This document shows positions 8,433-16,411 of a DNA stretch of 64,000 nucleotides, piece by piece. The translations under genes were made by a program, and so were the position numbers. Position 1 is the stretch's first letter, and the number at the start of each line of letters is the position of its first letter. The stretch is from Croceimicrobium sp965228705 (GTDB lineage: Bacteria > Bacteroidota > Bacteroidia > Flavobacteriales > Schleiferiaceae): contig NZ_OZ245832.1 of the NCBI RefSeq assembly GCF_965228705.1, positions 2,418,001 through 2,482,000 on the forward strand, written 5' to 3'. The notes under the pieces are model-generated. The model was given only the letters and a program-made list of their open reading frames with translations, did not search any database and was not told where the DNA came from.

Positions 8433-9494
8433 ATGGAAATTTCCAAGAAAAAACCCAATTACCCCATACATCCTGAATTGCGGAGCTACCTGCGCAAATA
8501 CCGCCGTGAAGCTCCATTGGCAGCTACATATGAGGCACTCTTGCAATTCAGTAATTCGGTTCCGGTTTTAGATCAGGAAGGCAAAGACACCCTTTGGCAA
8601 AGTGTGATTTACGATAATTACCTCCAAACCGAGGTGCAAAAGGCCCTGGTCGAAATTTACGCTGCCCTTAAAACCGATGGCGACCAGAGCTTTGTGGGCC
8701 AATTGCGCACCGATCGAATCGACCATTGCCTCTTTGGGAACTCCAATCCCTTTCGCATTCGCATTGTAAACACCATCAACGATAACCACGATTACTACTA
8801 TATCAAGAAGGCCGATGCCTCCCGGATTTATGGCCTGGAACTAGAACACCTCCTCAGTCCGAATCGCATTGGTTATTTGGTAGATGGCGACACTCTGGTA
8901 GAAGAGCATATCGCCGGTATTCCCGGAGATGTGTTTTTAGGGCATTATATGGATCGGCCCACCTTTGCCAAAACCCGAATGGCCAAGGAATTTGTAAAGT
9001 TTAACGAACGCTGCTTTGCCATGCTTTTGGGCGATATGCGCTCTTATAACTATGTGGTGGATGTAACGCCCGACTTCGATATGGAACAGTATCGGGTGCG
9101 GCCCATCGACTTTGATCAATTGACCTACGAAGGCCGAAAAAATCATTATCTGCCTCAATTCTACAAAGAGAATTTTGAGGTGATTCAATTTTGCATGGAT
9201 ATCTTATCCCCGGAAACGGTAGATCAATACCAAACCGAAGAACGTACCCTTATTCGCAAGCGTTATTTTTTAGCCAAGGAACAGCTGGATGAATTACTGG
9301 ATTCTATGGCGAAAGTACCTTTATCCAAACCCGAGAAAATCGCCTCCCTTTGTGCCGACCTCAATGAATTTCATCGCACGGAAGCTTTCAGTGGACTCAA
9401 CAGTATGGGCCATGTATTAAAGCTACATCTCAGTAAAATGATTGAGCGTACGGAACATCGGACCTACCTGGGTCGAACCTCCTTTAAGGCTTAA
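8433..9494 (+). CDS. Conserved hypothetical protein with kinase-like signature
   Basis: A 353-residue soluble protein with no signal peptide or membrane segment. I do not recognise a named family, but elements in kinase order are visible: YYYIKKADA (about residue 120, like the ATP-binding lysine strand) followed by an acidic helix; a hinge-like TLVEEHIAGIPGDVF (about 155); LLGDMRSYNYVVDV (about 198-210, resembling the GD-x5-N catalytic loop of aminoglycoside-phosphotransferase-type kinases); and RPIDFDQ (about 224-230, like the metal-binding DFG/DFD motif). A helical C-terminal region follows. I infer a protein-kinase-like fold; substrate and activity are unknown. It sits alone between a terminator and the WG-repeat gene. 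Confidence 0.65.
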   Translation: MEISKKKPNYPIHPELRSYLRKYRREAPLAATYEALLQFSNSVPVLDQEGKDTLWQSVIYDNYLQTEVQKALVEIYAALKTDGDQSFVGQLRTDRIDHCLFGNSNPFRIRIVNTINDNHDYYYIKKADASRIYGLELEHLLSPNRIGYLVDGDTLVEEHIAGIPGDVFLGHYMDRPTFAKTRMAKEFVKFNERCFAMLLGDMRSYNYVVDVTPDFDMEQYRVRPIDFDQLTYEGRKNHYLPQFYKENFEVIQFCMDILSPETVDQYQTEERTLIRKRYFLAKEQLDELLDSMAKVPLSKPEKIASLCADLNEFHRTEAFSGLNSMGHVLKLHLSKMIERTEHRTYLGRTSFKA

Positions 9495-9564
9495 TCTCAC
9501 AATAAATCAACTAACTAAGAGCCAACTTTAAAGCCTTTTAGCGTCTAAAAGCTAAATTGCTTTC

Positions 9565-11682
9565 ATGCGAATTGTTCTTCTTCTTTTACTTACGCTCCAA
9601 ATAAGTGCACAGCCTATCAATGCAATTATTGGCGACAGCTCTTGGTATATGCAATATCATCGTTGGCCTCAGCCTGAAGACTCGGAACAAGATCGAATTC
9701 ATAGCCACTTGATTTATGTCTTAAACCGGCTCAAGGCCGAAGATGATTACCATGGAGACTCGCTGGCCAGAGCTCAAAATCTCACAGCTTTAGAAGCCTA
9801 TATTCAAATGGGAGAATATCCCAAAAGCTTTAGCTATCCCGCCAAAAGAAGGCCTTGCTTTATTGATGATGCTGGTCGCCTGTGCGCAGTAGGCTACTTA
9901 ATCGCAGAAAGTGCTGGTTTGGAGTCAGCCGAGCGAATTAACCGATTGTATCGCTTCCACTTTTTACTGGACATGAAAGATTCCGCTCTGATAGACTGGC
10001 AGCAGAATTCTGGATTAAGCCTCCGCGAATTGGCGATGATCCAACCTTCCTATGGATGGGAACGACAGAGTGTTTATGCTCTGTTTCAAGACCCTAAAAC
10101 GCATCTCTTCGGTTTAAAACGGAATAGCAATGGCAAGGTGGTTATTAAGTCACGTTATGAGCGATTAATGCACGACCCCAGCCTTCCCTTTGTTTATGGC
10201 CTACGCAAAGAAAAGTGGTATCTCTTTAAACCCGATGGCAAAGAAATAAGCTCCAAAGGCTACCAAAAATTACAGTTCCTGAGACGTAATTTCTCATACC
10301 GAATGTTGGCACAGGATGAAGACGGCATCGAAGTTTATAATCCTCAAGGCCAACTGCTTTGGTCCAGGGAAGACCTCCGATTTCGACTCTATATCGAAGA
10401 CCAATTCCAGGTTATTGGAGCGCAAGGCCAGGGAGTACTAAACTGGAATGGCAAGGAAATTCTCAGTCCAAAGTATGATAGCATTTTTCCGGTAAAGAAT
10501 GTCGACTATCAGCTCTTCGCCTGGAAGGCCCTATTGAACAGCCCGGCCATCGAAGATGCAGAAAAGACCTGGCCAGCTGGTAGGTATTGGGGCTTGGCCG
10601 ACACCAGCGGCAAAGTACTCCTGCCCTTCCTTTTTGATAGAATTGAATACAAACGTGGACTTCTTCAAAGCTGGGACAGAGATGGTATTACTCAGGTTTA
10701 CGATAGCCATGGCAATTTGGTATTTGGCGAAGGATTAGAACGAATAGAACCCGGAGCCTGCCGCTACTGCTCCATTATAGTCACAAAGCAAGGTTCAGGA
10801 CTCTTTAACGGCTACAGCCGATCCTGGGATGAAGACCCTCTCCACGATAGCATTAGCATCCTCGCACCTTTCTATTATCAGATGATCAATAATGGCAAAA
10901 AGGGGATTCTCAATAGTTTTGGCGACACTACCCTGAAGCCTGCCTACGAGTCTATTTTCTACCAGGCCCACCGCTTCTTTTATCAAGAAAATGGCAAATG
11001 GGCCCTGGCCGATGAAAATGGTAAAGAACTGATTCCCCCTATATATGACAGCCTTGGCGTTCTGGTTTTTGATGGCATTTCTAAAGATTCTTGCCTGCTA
11101 TTTAGTCAAGAGGGAAAGCGATTTGAAATCCGTGACCGACAAGGGAATATCGCCTCCGTAGAACAAGGCTGGCAGGGGTTCACCCCCTTGCATTCCTCAG
11201 CAGTTCTACTGCATCGCGGCTTAGAAAAAATACTGGTCGAATACCATCAACTCCAGTTTAGAAGCTATCCGAACATTAAGATGGATTATGCCCGCCCACT
11301 CGAAGGTTGGTATATGGCTTACGGTAAAGATGGTAAGGAAGGTTTGTGGATGCTATCCTATTACAATCCCATAAGCCCGGAGAATATCCGTCCAGCTATT
11401 TTCGACAGTATTGTTTTCCTAAAGGGAGATCCTAATCTCCAACTCCTAGTGCAGCAAAATAATAAGTGGGGAGTTTACTCCATTCGTGGTGATTCCCTAA
11501 TAATCCCTTGTGAACAAGATGTTTTCTTGAAACGTGAGCTTAATACTTGGGTCTACTTCCGAAAAGATGGAGTTTGGAAAGGCTATTTCTACACTTCACC
11601 ATCCTTAAAAGGACTTAATCCGATGGGTGAAAAGAAAGTTGAGGAAATGTGGCGGGCGAAAAAAGAAAAAGGGTCGAATTAG
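9565..11682 (+). CDS. Secreted WG-repeat protein
   Basis: A 705-residue protein with a short signal peptide (ends LQISAQ, residue 17). The N-terminal 150 residues form a separate domain with RRPCFIDDAGRLCAVGY and a closing IQPSYGW; I have no name for it. From about residue 190 onward there are degenerate WG repeats of the KWGLxDxxGKxLIPxxYD type (for example YWGLADTSGKVLLPFLFD, KWALADENGKELIPPIYD, KWGVYSIRGDSLIIP). These repeats form beta-hairpin or propeller-like binding surfaces. The likely location is periplasmic or surface. A CTTTTAG/CTAAAAG inverted repeat (9535-9551) precedes the start, and the stop codon falls in a bidirectional terminator. Confidence 0.85.
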   Translation: MRIVLLLLLTLQISAQPINAIIGDSSWYMQYHRWPQPEDSEQDRIHSHLIYVLNRLKAEDDYHGDSLARAQNLTALEAYIQMGEYPKSFSYPAKRRPCFIDDAGRLCAVGYLIAESAGLESAERINRLYRFHFLLDMKDSALIDWQQNSGLSLRELAMIQPSYGWERQSVYALFQDPKTHLFGLKRNSNGKVVIKSRYERLMHDPSLPFVYGLRKEKWYLFKPDGKEISSKGYQKLQFLRRNFSYRMLAQDEDGIEVYNPQGQLLWSREDLRFRLYIEDQFQVIGAQGQGVLNWNGKEILSPKYDSIFPVKNVDYQLFAWKALLNSPAIEDAEKTWPAGRYWGLADTSGKVLLPFLFDRIEYKRGLLQSWDRDGITQVYDSHGNLVFGEGLERIEPGACRYCSIIVTKQGSGLFNGYSRSWDEDPLHDSISILAPFYYQMINNGKKGILNSFGDTTLKPAYESIFYQAHRFFYQENGKWALADENGKELIPPIYDSLGVLVFDGISKDSCLLFSQEGKRFEIRDRQGNIASVEQGWQGFTPLHSSAVLLHRGLEKILVEYHQLQFRSYPNIKMDYARPLEGWYMAYGKDGKEGLWMLSYYNPISPENIRPAIFDSIVFLKGDPNLQLLVQQNNKWGVYSIRGDSLIIPCEQDVFLKRELNTWVYFRKDGVWKGYFYTSPSLKGLNPMGEKKVEEMWRAKKEKGSN

Positions 11683-11693
11683 AAATTCGACCC
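11671..11693. terminator. Bidirectional terminator
   Basis: GGGTCGAAT pairs with ATTCGACCC around a 5-nt loop. It is preceded by an A-rich run (a T run on the minus strand) and followed by ACTATTTTTC. It serves the convergent WG-repeat and SRPBCC genes. The TAG stop of the WG-repeat gene lies at the stem-loop junction. Confidence 0.75.
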
Positions 11694-11715
11694 CAACTAT
11701 TTTTCAGTATTTAAA

Positions 11716-12252
11716 CTACGCTTCAGAAAGGTTCTTCAACTTCTTCAATCCTTTGCTAAAATCTGCGCTCATAGCATCTTCCGCACTCATGAAAAGATTC
11801 ATAATATTCATCGGATAGGCCATTTCACTCTTCATCCCCCAAATCACCTTTGTACCACCAGCAGATTCACTAAGCTTTACATAAGCATCGCCATGCGAAT
11901 CGAAAGGGCGCGTAAAATGCAAATGGGTTTCCAGGGTATAAGGTGCTGCAACCTTGGTTATAGTTTGACAGCCAGCACCTACATTTTCATTCTCACTATC
12001 CCAGCAGTTTTCAGAACCCACTGTACCGCTAGCTCCCTTATACTCTTGTTTCATATCCGGATCTATACTGGCCCAGGGACTCCAATCATTCATACTTTCC
12101 AAACTGTTGGTATGATTCCAAACTTGAAGTACGGGAGCATCAATATGTACACTTTGTTCGTAGGAGAAGTCTTTAGACACAAAAAGAGCGGCTAATAATA
12201 GGGCTCCAATTAAAACCACCACTCCAATAATTACCGATTTTAAAGCTTTCAT
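11716..12252 (-). CDS. SRPBCC-family protein with N-terminal membrane anchor
   Basis: 178 residues: one hydrophobic anchor (about residues 5-27) and then a START/polyketide-cyclase-like (SRPBCC) domain of the usual length, recognisable by SVHIDAPVLQVWNHTNSLESMNDWSPW and a C-terminal long helix. The fold binds hydrophobic ligands; the ligand here is unknown. It is the last gene of a minus-strand series. A 102-bp gap with a perfect -7 element TAAGTTTG (12340-12333, minus strand) but no clear -33 separates it from the NmrA-like gene, so it may have its own promoter. The terminator at 11671-11693 ends it. Confidence 0.85.
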   Translation of the reverse strand: MKALKSVIIGVVVLIGALLLAALFVSKDFSYEQSVHIDAPVLQVWNHTNSLESMNDWSPWASIDPDMKQEYKGASGTVGSENCWDSENENVGAGCQTITKVAAPYTLETHLHFTRPFDSHGDAYVKLSESAGGTKVIWGMKSEMAYPMNIMNLFMSAEDAMSADFSKGLKKLKNLSEA

Positions 12253-12354
12253 TTTCTTTTAGTTTTATTTGATCCTTAGCAATTTAAGAAAATGTAGCTC
12301 ATTTAATTGGCTTTGAAAAAATAATTAACCACCAAACTTATCCTACTCAATAAC

Positions 12355-13185
12355 TTAATGAGGGGTCCAGATTCCGAGGGCAGCTTGCTCCGCGGCAAAC
12401 TGACGGAAGTCTTTCGGAGAACGACCCAATACCTTTCGAATATCTGTGCTTAGAATTGCATTTTTAGGCTCCAGAAGAACCTCGGTAAAGAGGTATTGAA
12501 TTAACCAAATGAAGTCTTTCTCTACTCGTAAATCCTCCAGCATACTGATATAAGCTGGTAATGAAATAGGTGTAAAGCTGATGCTTCGGCCGCTGGCTAC
12601 CGCAATTTCTTCCATAACCTGTTGGAAAGTAAGTAAGCGTGGACCGGTTAACTCATAGATTTGACCATTATGTTTTGTATCCATTAAAACCTTAGCCACC
12701 ACTGCCGCAATATCATCAGTATCTACATAAGGCACCTTGGCCTGAGCCATGGGTAAAGCCACATCACCGGATAGAATGGCTGGTAAAAAGAAGCTCTCAC
12801 TAAAGTTTTGGTTAAACCAGGATGCCCGCACAATGGTGTAGTCTATGCCACTATTAATAATCACTTGCTCACAGAGCTCCGCTTCTTTTTCTCCTTTACC
12901 AGAAAGGAGCACCAGTTTTTGCAAGCCTTCGATCCTGGCCACTTCCACTAGTTTTTCGATGGCCTCTAAAGCACCGGGAACAGCCAAATCGGGTTGATAG
13001 GTGATGTACATGCGTTCAGCACCTCGCAAAACCTCCGACCATTGTTCCGGTTGATGCCAGTCGAAGGGAGGGGAAGCCTGACGGCTCCCCCGAACCACAT
13101 TCTCCCCCCTTGACTCCAAAATATCGGCCACCTTTCGACCGGTTTTGCCATTGGCACCTAGCACTACAATTTTTCTTTTTTCCAT
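12355..13185 (-). CDS. NmrA-like NAD(P)-binding oxidoreductase / sensor
   Basis: 276 residues of the atypical short-chain dehydrogenase group. The N-terminal nucleotide-binding motif is VVLGANGKTGRKVA (residues 7-20). LVLLSGKGE and DYTIVRASWFNQNF replace the Tyr-x-x-x-Lys catalytic motif of classical members, as in NmrA/QOR2-like proteins, and YELTGPRLLTFQQV is the usual C-terminal signature. Family members reduce quinones or sense the NADPH/NADP ratio; which applies here is open. The gene starts 2 bp after the AhpD-like gene stops, so the two are surely cotranscribed. Confidence 0.88.
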   Translation of the reverse strand: MEKRKIVVLGANGKTGRKVADILESRGENVVRGSRQASPPFDWHQPEQWSEVLRGAERMYITYQPDLAVPGALEAIEKLVEVARIEGLQKLVLLSGKGEKEAELCEQVIINSGIDYTIVRASWFNQNFSESFFLPAILSGDVALPMAQAKVPYVDTDDIAAVVAKVLMDTKHNGQIYELTGPRLLTFQQVMEEIAVASGRSISFTPISLPAYISMLEDLRVEKDFIWLIQYLFTEVLLEPKNAILSTDIRKVLGRSPKDFRQFAAEQAALGIWTPH

Positions 13186-13187
13186 TT

Positions 13188-13790
13188 TCAGTTAGTCTTA
13201 GTTTTCAATTGTTTACGTTTTGCTTTGAATATGATATTCTTAATCGCCCCAATAAACCAGGGCACTTTATAGCCTTTGCGGCTGAGATGCTTACCCCCCA
13301 TTTGATAGATGGCCCCATTGCCTTTTACCCCGTGACCATCAAGAAGACGATTATAAAAATTAAAGAGACTGGTAATCAGCACCACCAAATGCAGATCTTC
13401 TTCGGTCCAGCCCATTTCATACACCACCTCGGCATCTTTCCTGCTCATTTTCGACGGACTCAAGGTGAGTTTTTGAACATAGCGCAGGAGCACTCGATAG
13501 TTCTCTGTAATCGCAGCTTGATCCAGATTGTCCACCAATTCTTCTAATAGATGTGACTCTACTCCAAATTCCGCTGCCACCGCTTCATGCGAACCATAGC
13601 AAAAAGAACAAGCATTTAAACCCGATACATAGGCCGCAATCATTTCGCGGTCGGCAAAAGAAAGGCGACCCGGCCCACGCATAATACGATGCGAAGCTTT
13701 ATCTAAAGGTCCTAATCGGGGGCGATCTCTAAAGGTGATATCTGTAATATCCGACCACTCATCCAGGTAGCTAAAAAAAGGACGATTCAT
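13188..13790 (-). CDS. AhpD-like / carboxymuconolactone decarboxylase-family protein
   Basis: 200 residues, all-helical, with the AhpD-type redox motif Cys61-x2-Cys64-x3-His68 inside ACSFCYGSHEAVA. AhpD-like proteins act as thiol peroxidases or as disulfide reductants for peroxiredoxins. This one belongs to the uncharacterised peroxidase-related branch, so substrate and partner are inferred only. The C terminus is a basic tail (KAKRKQLKTK). Its start overlaps the stop of the DUF1772 gene by 1 bp, and the NmrA-like gene follows after 2 bp. Confidence 0.88.
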   Translation of the reverse strand: MNRPFFSYLDEWSDITDITFRDRPRLGPLDKASHRIMRGPGRLSFADREMIAAYVSGLNACSFCYGSHEAVAAEFGVESHLLEELVDNLDQAAITENYRVLLRYVQKLTLSPSKMSRKDAEVVYEMGWTEEDLHLVVLITSLFNFYNRLLDGHGVKGNGAIYQMGGKHLSRKGYKVPWFIGAIKNIIFKAKRKQLKTKTN

Positions 13791-14290
13791 TATTTAAGAT
13801 TTAGAGTTTCAGAGCCATATCGATAAAGGGCTCCCAGAATTAAGAAGAAGGACAGCAGGGCAAAGGCAGTCCTAATGAGGTGCCGAAGATTCCAGCTTTT
13901 CTCGAAAATATCTCGCACATGGGAAAGACCTCGGGCATCTAAGCGACCCAATTGCACTTGATCGAGGTATTCATTTAAAGGTACATTGCCGGCAATGGTT
14001 ACTCCCAATACACCAAAAACATAGATTAGCGTGGCGGCTAAAATCCAGCGGAAAACCTCTGTCTGATTAAAATTGAAATAAGCCGCGGCCACCAGGGTCA
14101 ATAGAGTCCCGAAAAAGATGAGGATAAAGGCTGGATTCAGAATCGCCCGATTAATGTTTTGCATGCTCTCCAGAAAGGAAGAATCACTGATCAATTTGGT
14201 TCCGGGAATGACCGAAACTTGCCAGGCATAGTAAAATCCGGCTGACAGCCCACCAAGAAAGACTGCGGAATAGAGACTGATAGCTTTCAT
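13790..14290 (-). CDS. DUF1772 (anthrone-oxygenase-like) integral membrane protein
   Basis: 166 residues with four predicted membrane helices (about 5-25, 50-72, 82-102, 140-158). GNVPLNEYLD after helix 3 and the spacing of the helices are typical of DUF1772, a family related to fungal anthrone oxygenases and often found beside redox genes in Bacteroidota. The reaction is unknown. It overlaps the cytochrome gene upstream by 4 bp (ATGA) and the AhpD-like gene downstream by 1 bp, indicating translational coupling. Confidence 0.85.
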   Translation of the reverse strand: MKAISLYSAVFLGGLSAGFYYAWQVSVIPGTKLISDSSFLESMQNINRAILNPAFILIFFGTLLTLVAAAYFNFNQTEVFRWILAATLIYVFGVLGVTIAGNVPLNEYLDQVQLGRLDARGLSHVRDIFEKSWNLRHLIRTAFALLSFFLILGALYRYGSETLNLK

Positions 14291-14622
14291 GAGGATTTGT
14301 GTTTGGCATTAGCTTTAATCCAACGGCGAAGCTTTTCAGCATCTTCCTCCTCCAGTTTATTCCAAAAGCCCAGCGGCATCCGCTTCTTCACAAAAACTTG
14401 CTCATTAATCAATGGAGCAAATTCTTCCATATTCTCTTCGGTAAAGAACTTGGTTGGATTCATCCGCTTGTGGCAGGTATTGCAATTATTTTTAAGAACT
14501 ACCAGGGCCTCGTCTTTCAATAAAGAATAAGGGCCCTCTTCGGGCAGGCTTTGCGCCTGACTGGCTTTGGCTAGTAGCAGAAATACTAAGAGCCATTTAA
14601 AAGCTTGGAAATTTGTGCTCAT
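14287..14622 (-). CDS. Small periplasmic c-type cytochrome
   Basis: 111 residues with a signal peptide (cleavage near ASQAQ, residue 24), one haem-binding motif Cys47-Asn-Thr-Cys50-His51 and a probable distal Met ligand at RMPLGFW (Met82). Length and motif fit a mono-haem class I cytochrome exported by Sec and matured in the periplasm. It heads the five-gene minus-strand series, and the operator-like direct repeat at 14671-14707 lies 49-85 bp upstream of the ATG. A -7-like GACTTTTG (14650-14643, minus strand) departs from consensus in its first base. I infer an electron-transfer role shared with the downstream AhpD-like and NmrA-like proteins. Confidence 0.85.
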   Translation of the reverse strand: MSTNFQAFKWLLVFLLLAKASQAQSLPEEGPYSLLKDEALVVLKNNCNTCHKRMNPTKFFTEENMEEFAPLINEQVFVKKRMPLGFWNKLEEEDAEKLRRWIKANAKHKSS

Positions 14623-14670
14623 GCGTTTAAAGTTTGATGAGACAAAAGTCCGCCCTCCTAAGTCGGGGCC

Positions 14671-14707
14671 TTAGTTCGAAAAGAATTCAAATTGGTTCGA
14701 AAAGAAT
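14671..14707. promoter_or_regulatory. Two-copy direct repeat, probable AraC operator
   Basis: TTAGTTCGAAAAGAAT (14671-14686) and TTGGTTCGAAAAGAAT (14692-14707) are 15/16 identical and start exactly 21 bp apart, two helical turns. AraC/XylS-type regulators bind such tandem half-sites. The element lies between the AraC gene, whose last codons it overlaps, and the cytochrome operon start. Confidence 0.6.
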
Positions 14708-15564
14708 CAGGCGCGAATTTCGCTAGGTCGATAGCCGAATTTTTGCGCAAAAGCCTTGGAAAAGGAGCTTAAACTATCGTAGCCCACCTGCCAGGCTGCT
14801 TCTTGAACAGTAGCACCACCGCTGCGAATAAGCTCATGTGCTTTCTCCAGTCTTTGATTCTGGAGGTAACGAAATACGGGTAGACCAAAATGGGCTTTGA
14901 AACTTTGTTTAAGCTTATTGGTATTCATGCCGATTTCTGCCGCCAATTCCGATAAACCCGGAGGCTCTTCCATATTAGCGAGGAGAATTTCCCGAGCCTT
15001 ATCCAACCTTATCAAGGTATCATGAGCCAGGCTTTGACCTGCACTTCCAGAAAGTTCTCCGAAATAATGCGCCAATAAAGCGGTCATCTGAGAACGGAAA
15101 AACATCATCTTGGCCTTGCCTTCCAACTGATTGCGTAAGGCCTGATCTACCGTTTGCTGCATGGCGGCACTCATATAAAACTGAGGCCCCGCCACAAAAT
15201 GACTCTTTGGATGCAAAAGCGGATCCAATAATTCCTTAAAAAGTGCCACCTCTTGCTCGGGTAAAGAATCGATATGCCTCAAAGAAGTGGCGATCACCAG
15301 GCACTCCAGTGGGCGATCCGCAGAAACATGATGCTTAAACTTAACTTCCGCATCGGCATAAAAGGATAAAGCCAAACCCTGGGTATAATCAAAAGCCTGC
15401 TGCTCACCGGCATAATCTACCTCCAGGTGCACATTTCCCGATCCATAAAAGGCCACCGCAATGACAGGCTCATCAAAATAACAGGTATCTACCAAAGCTT
15501 CTTTTGCCTCGGCCAATTCCACCAAAATGGTGAAGTCTTTTATATTGATGAATTCGCGGTTCAA
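14707..15564 (-). CDS. AraC/XylS-family transcriptional regulator (PchR-like)
   Basis: 285 residues. The N-terminal half is a beta-rich sensor-like domain. The C-terminal hundred residues hold two helix-turn-helix motifs: LSELAAEIGMNTNKLKQSFK and VQEAAWQVGYDSLSSFSKAF, the latter followed by the family signature FAQKFGYRPSEIR. NTNKLKQSFKAHFGLPVF is typical of the PchR/YqhC branch, which often senses small molecules and controls neighbouring iron or redox genes. It is transcribed in the same direction as, and immediately upstream of, the cytochrome operon, with the tandem operator-like repeat between them, so it probably controls that operon. Confidence 0.9.
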   Translation of the reverse strand: MNREFINIKDFTILVELAEAKEALVDTCYFDEPVIAVAFYGSGNVHLEVDYAGEQQAFDYTQGLALSFYADAEVKFKHHVSADRPLECLVIATSLRHIDSLPEQEVALFKELLDPLLHPKSHFVAGPQFYMSAAMQQTVDQALRNQLEGKAKMMFFRSQMTALLAHYFGELSGSAGQSLAHDTLIRLDKAREILLANMEEPPGLSELAAEIGMNTNKLKQSFKAHFGLPVFRYLQNQRLEKAHELIRSGGATVQEAAWQVGYDSLSSFSKAFAQKFGYRPSEIRA

Positions 15565-15572
15565 AATTTATT

Positions 15573-16286
15573 TCAGTAATTGACCATTAAGGATTTAAGC
15601 TCGTTAGTAGATAATGCTGTATCACGGTGTAACATACGATGGCAGTTAGCACAAACTAAAGCTAAATCTTCCAATCTTATTTCCCGTTCTTGATCTATCT
15701 CAGATAAGGGAACACGATGATGACACTCAATAAAGCCCTTTCCTAGGTCTCCATATTTAGCTGCAAAATCAAATTCACAGACTTCACATTCCAATTTACC
15801 TCTTGTATTGAATACCCTATCCTTTTTACGCTTAACCAATTTTGGGTCCCTTTCTCGATATCGATGATATTTAAAGAGCAGCTTACCTTCTTTGGCTGAA
15901 TAGTCTTCATACTCAACATCCGGCATTTTAAGAATTACCTCCTCATTCTCTAGCAATCCTTTGATCTTGGAAGCAATCCTTTTCAAATCATCTGGTCTAC
16001 CTACATACTCATCAAACACTTCCTTATCTAGCTTTGCTCCTCTTTGCATGCCTTTACCTGGGTAGGTATCATCGATTGCCAAGAAATTGCTGAGCTTTAA
16101 CCCTACTCCATTTGGGTTTCTAAAATCTTTGAAATTCCCTTTACCTGAATGGATGGGAAGCTTATTCAATAATTCTGACAAAGCTATAACCCTTGGGTTT
16201 CTTGCATGAATTTGACCAGGTTCCAATTGCAGATATAAATCCATAGCTAAAATCAGCTCATCTCGATGCCAAGGGGGACTTCTCAT
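15573..16286 (-). CDS. HNH endonuclease, McrA-like
   Basis: 237 residues from the chosen ATG at 16286 (MRSPPWHRDELILAMDLYL). The open frame runs up to 16403, but the first 39 codons cross the terminator of the neighbouring gene (16351-16384), so the longer start is rejected. The N-terminal helical region is typical of restriction-type HNH proteins. The C-terminal HNH domain has zinc-type Cys167-x2-Cys170 and Cys212-x2-Cys215 and the active core ECHHRVPL (His189/190), with Asn214 and a following His. Such lone HNH nucleases often cut modified or foreign DNA; no methylase is adjacent. The gene looks more AT-rich than its flanks, hinting at transfer. It ends 8 bp before the AraC gene. Confidence 0.82.
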   Translation of the reverse strand: MRSPPWHRDELILAMDLYLQLEPGQIHARNPRVIALSELLNKLPIHSGKGNFKDFRNPNGVGLKLSNFLAIDDTYPGKGMQRGAKLDKEVFDEYVGRPDDLKRIASKIKGLLENEEVILKMPDVEYEDYSAKEGKLLFKYHRYRERDPKLVKRKKDRVFNTRGKLECEVCEFDFAAKYGDLGKGFIECHHRVPLSEIDQEREIRLEDLALVCANCHRMLHRDTALSTNELKSLMVNY

Positions 16287-16350
16287 TAAAGGGGGGTAAT
16301 GAAGGTCCAAAATAATTATTATTAGTGCTTTATGAGCTTTCTTCCTAAAC

Positions 16351-16384
16351 AAAAAAAAACCGCCCTGAAATAATCCAGAGCGGC
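16351..16384 (-). terminator. Terminator of the outer-membrane protein gene
   Basis: On the minus strand CCGCTCTG pairs with CAGGGCGG (one mismatch) and is followed by nine T (16359-16351). Confidence 0.75.
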
Positions 16385-16411
16385 TAAACAGCACAACTAG
16401 CAAAGCTGCAT

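Noticed and set aside
13110..13547. 145-codon plus-strand frame opposite the AhpD-like and NmrA-like genes
   Set aside because: Lies antisense to two well-supported genes and has no recognisable domain.
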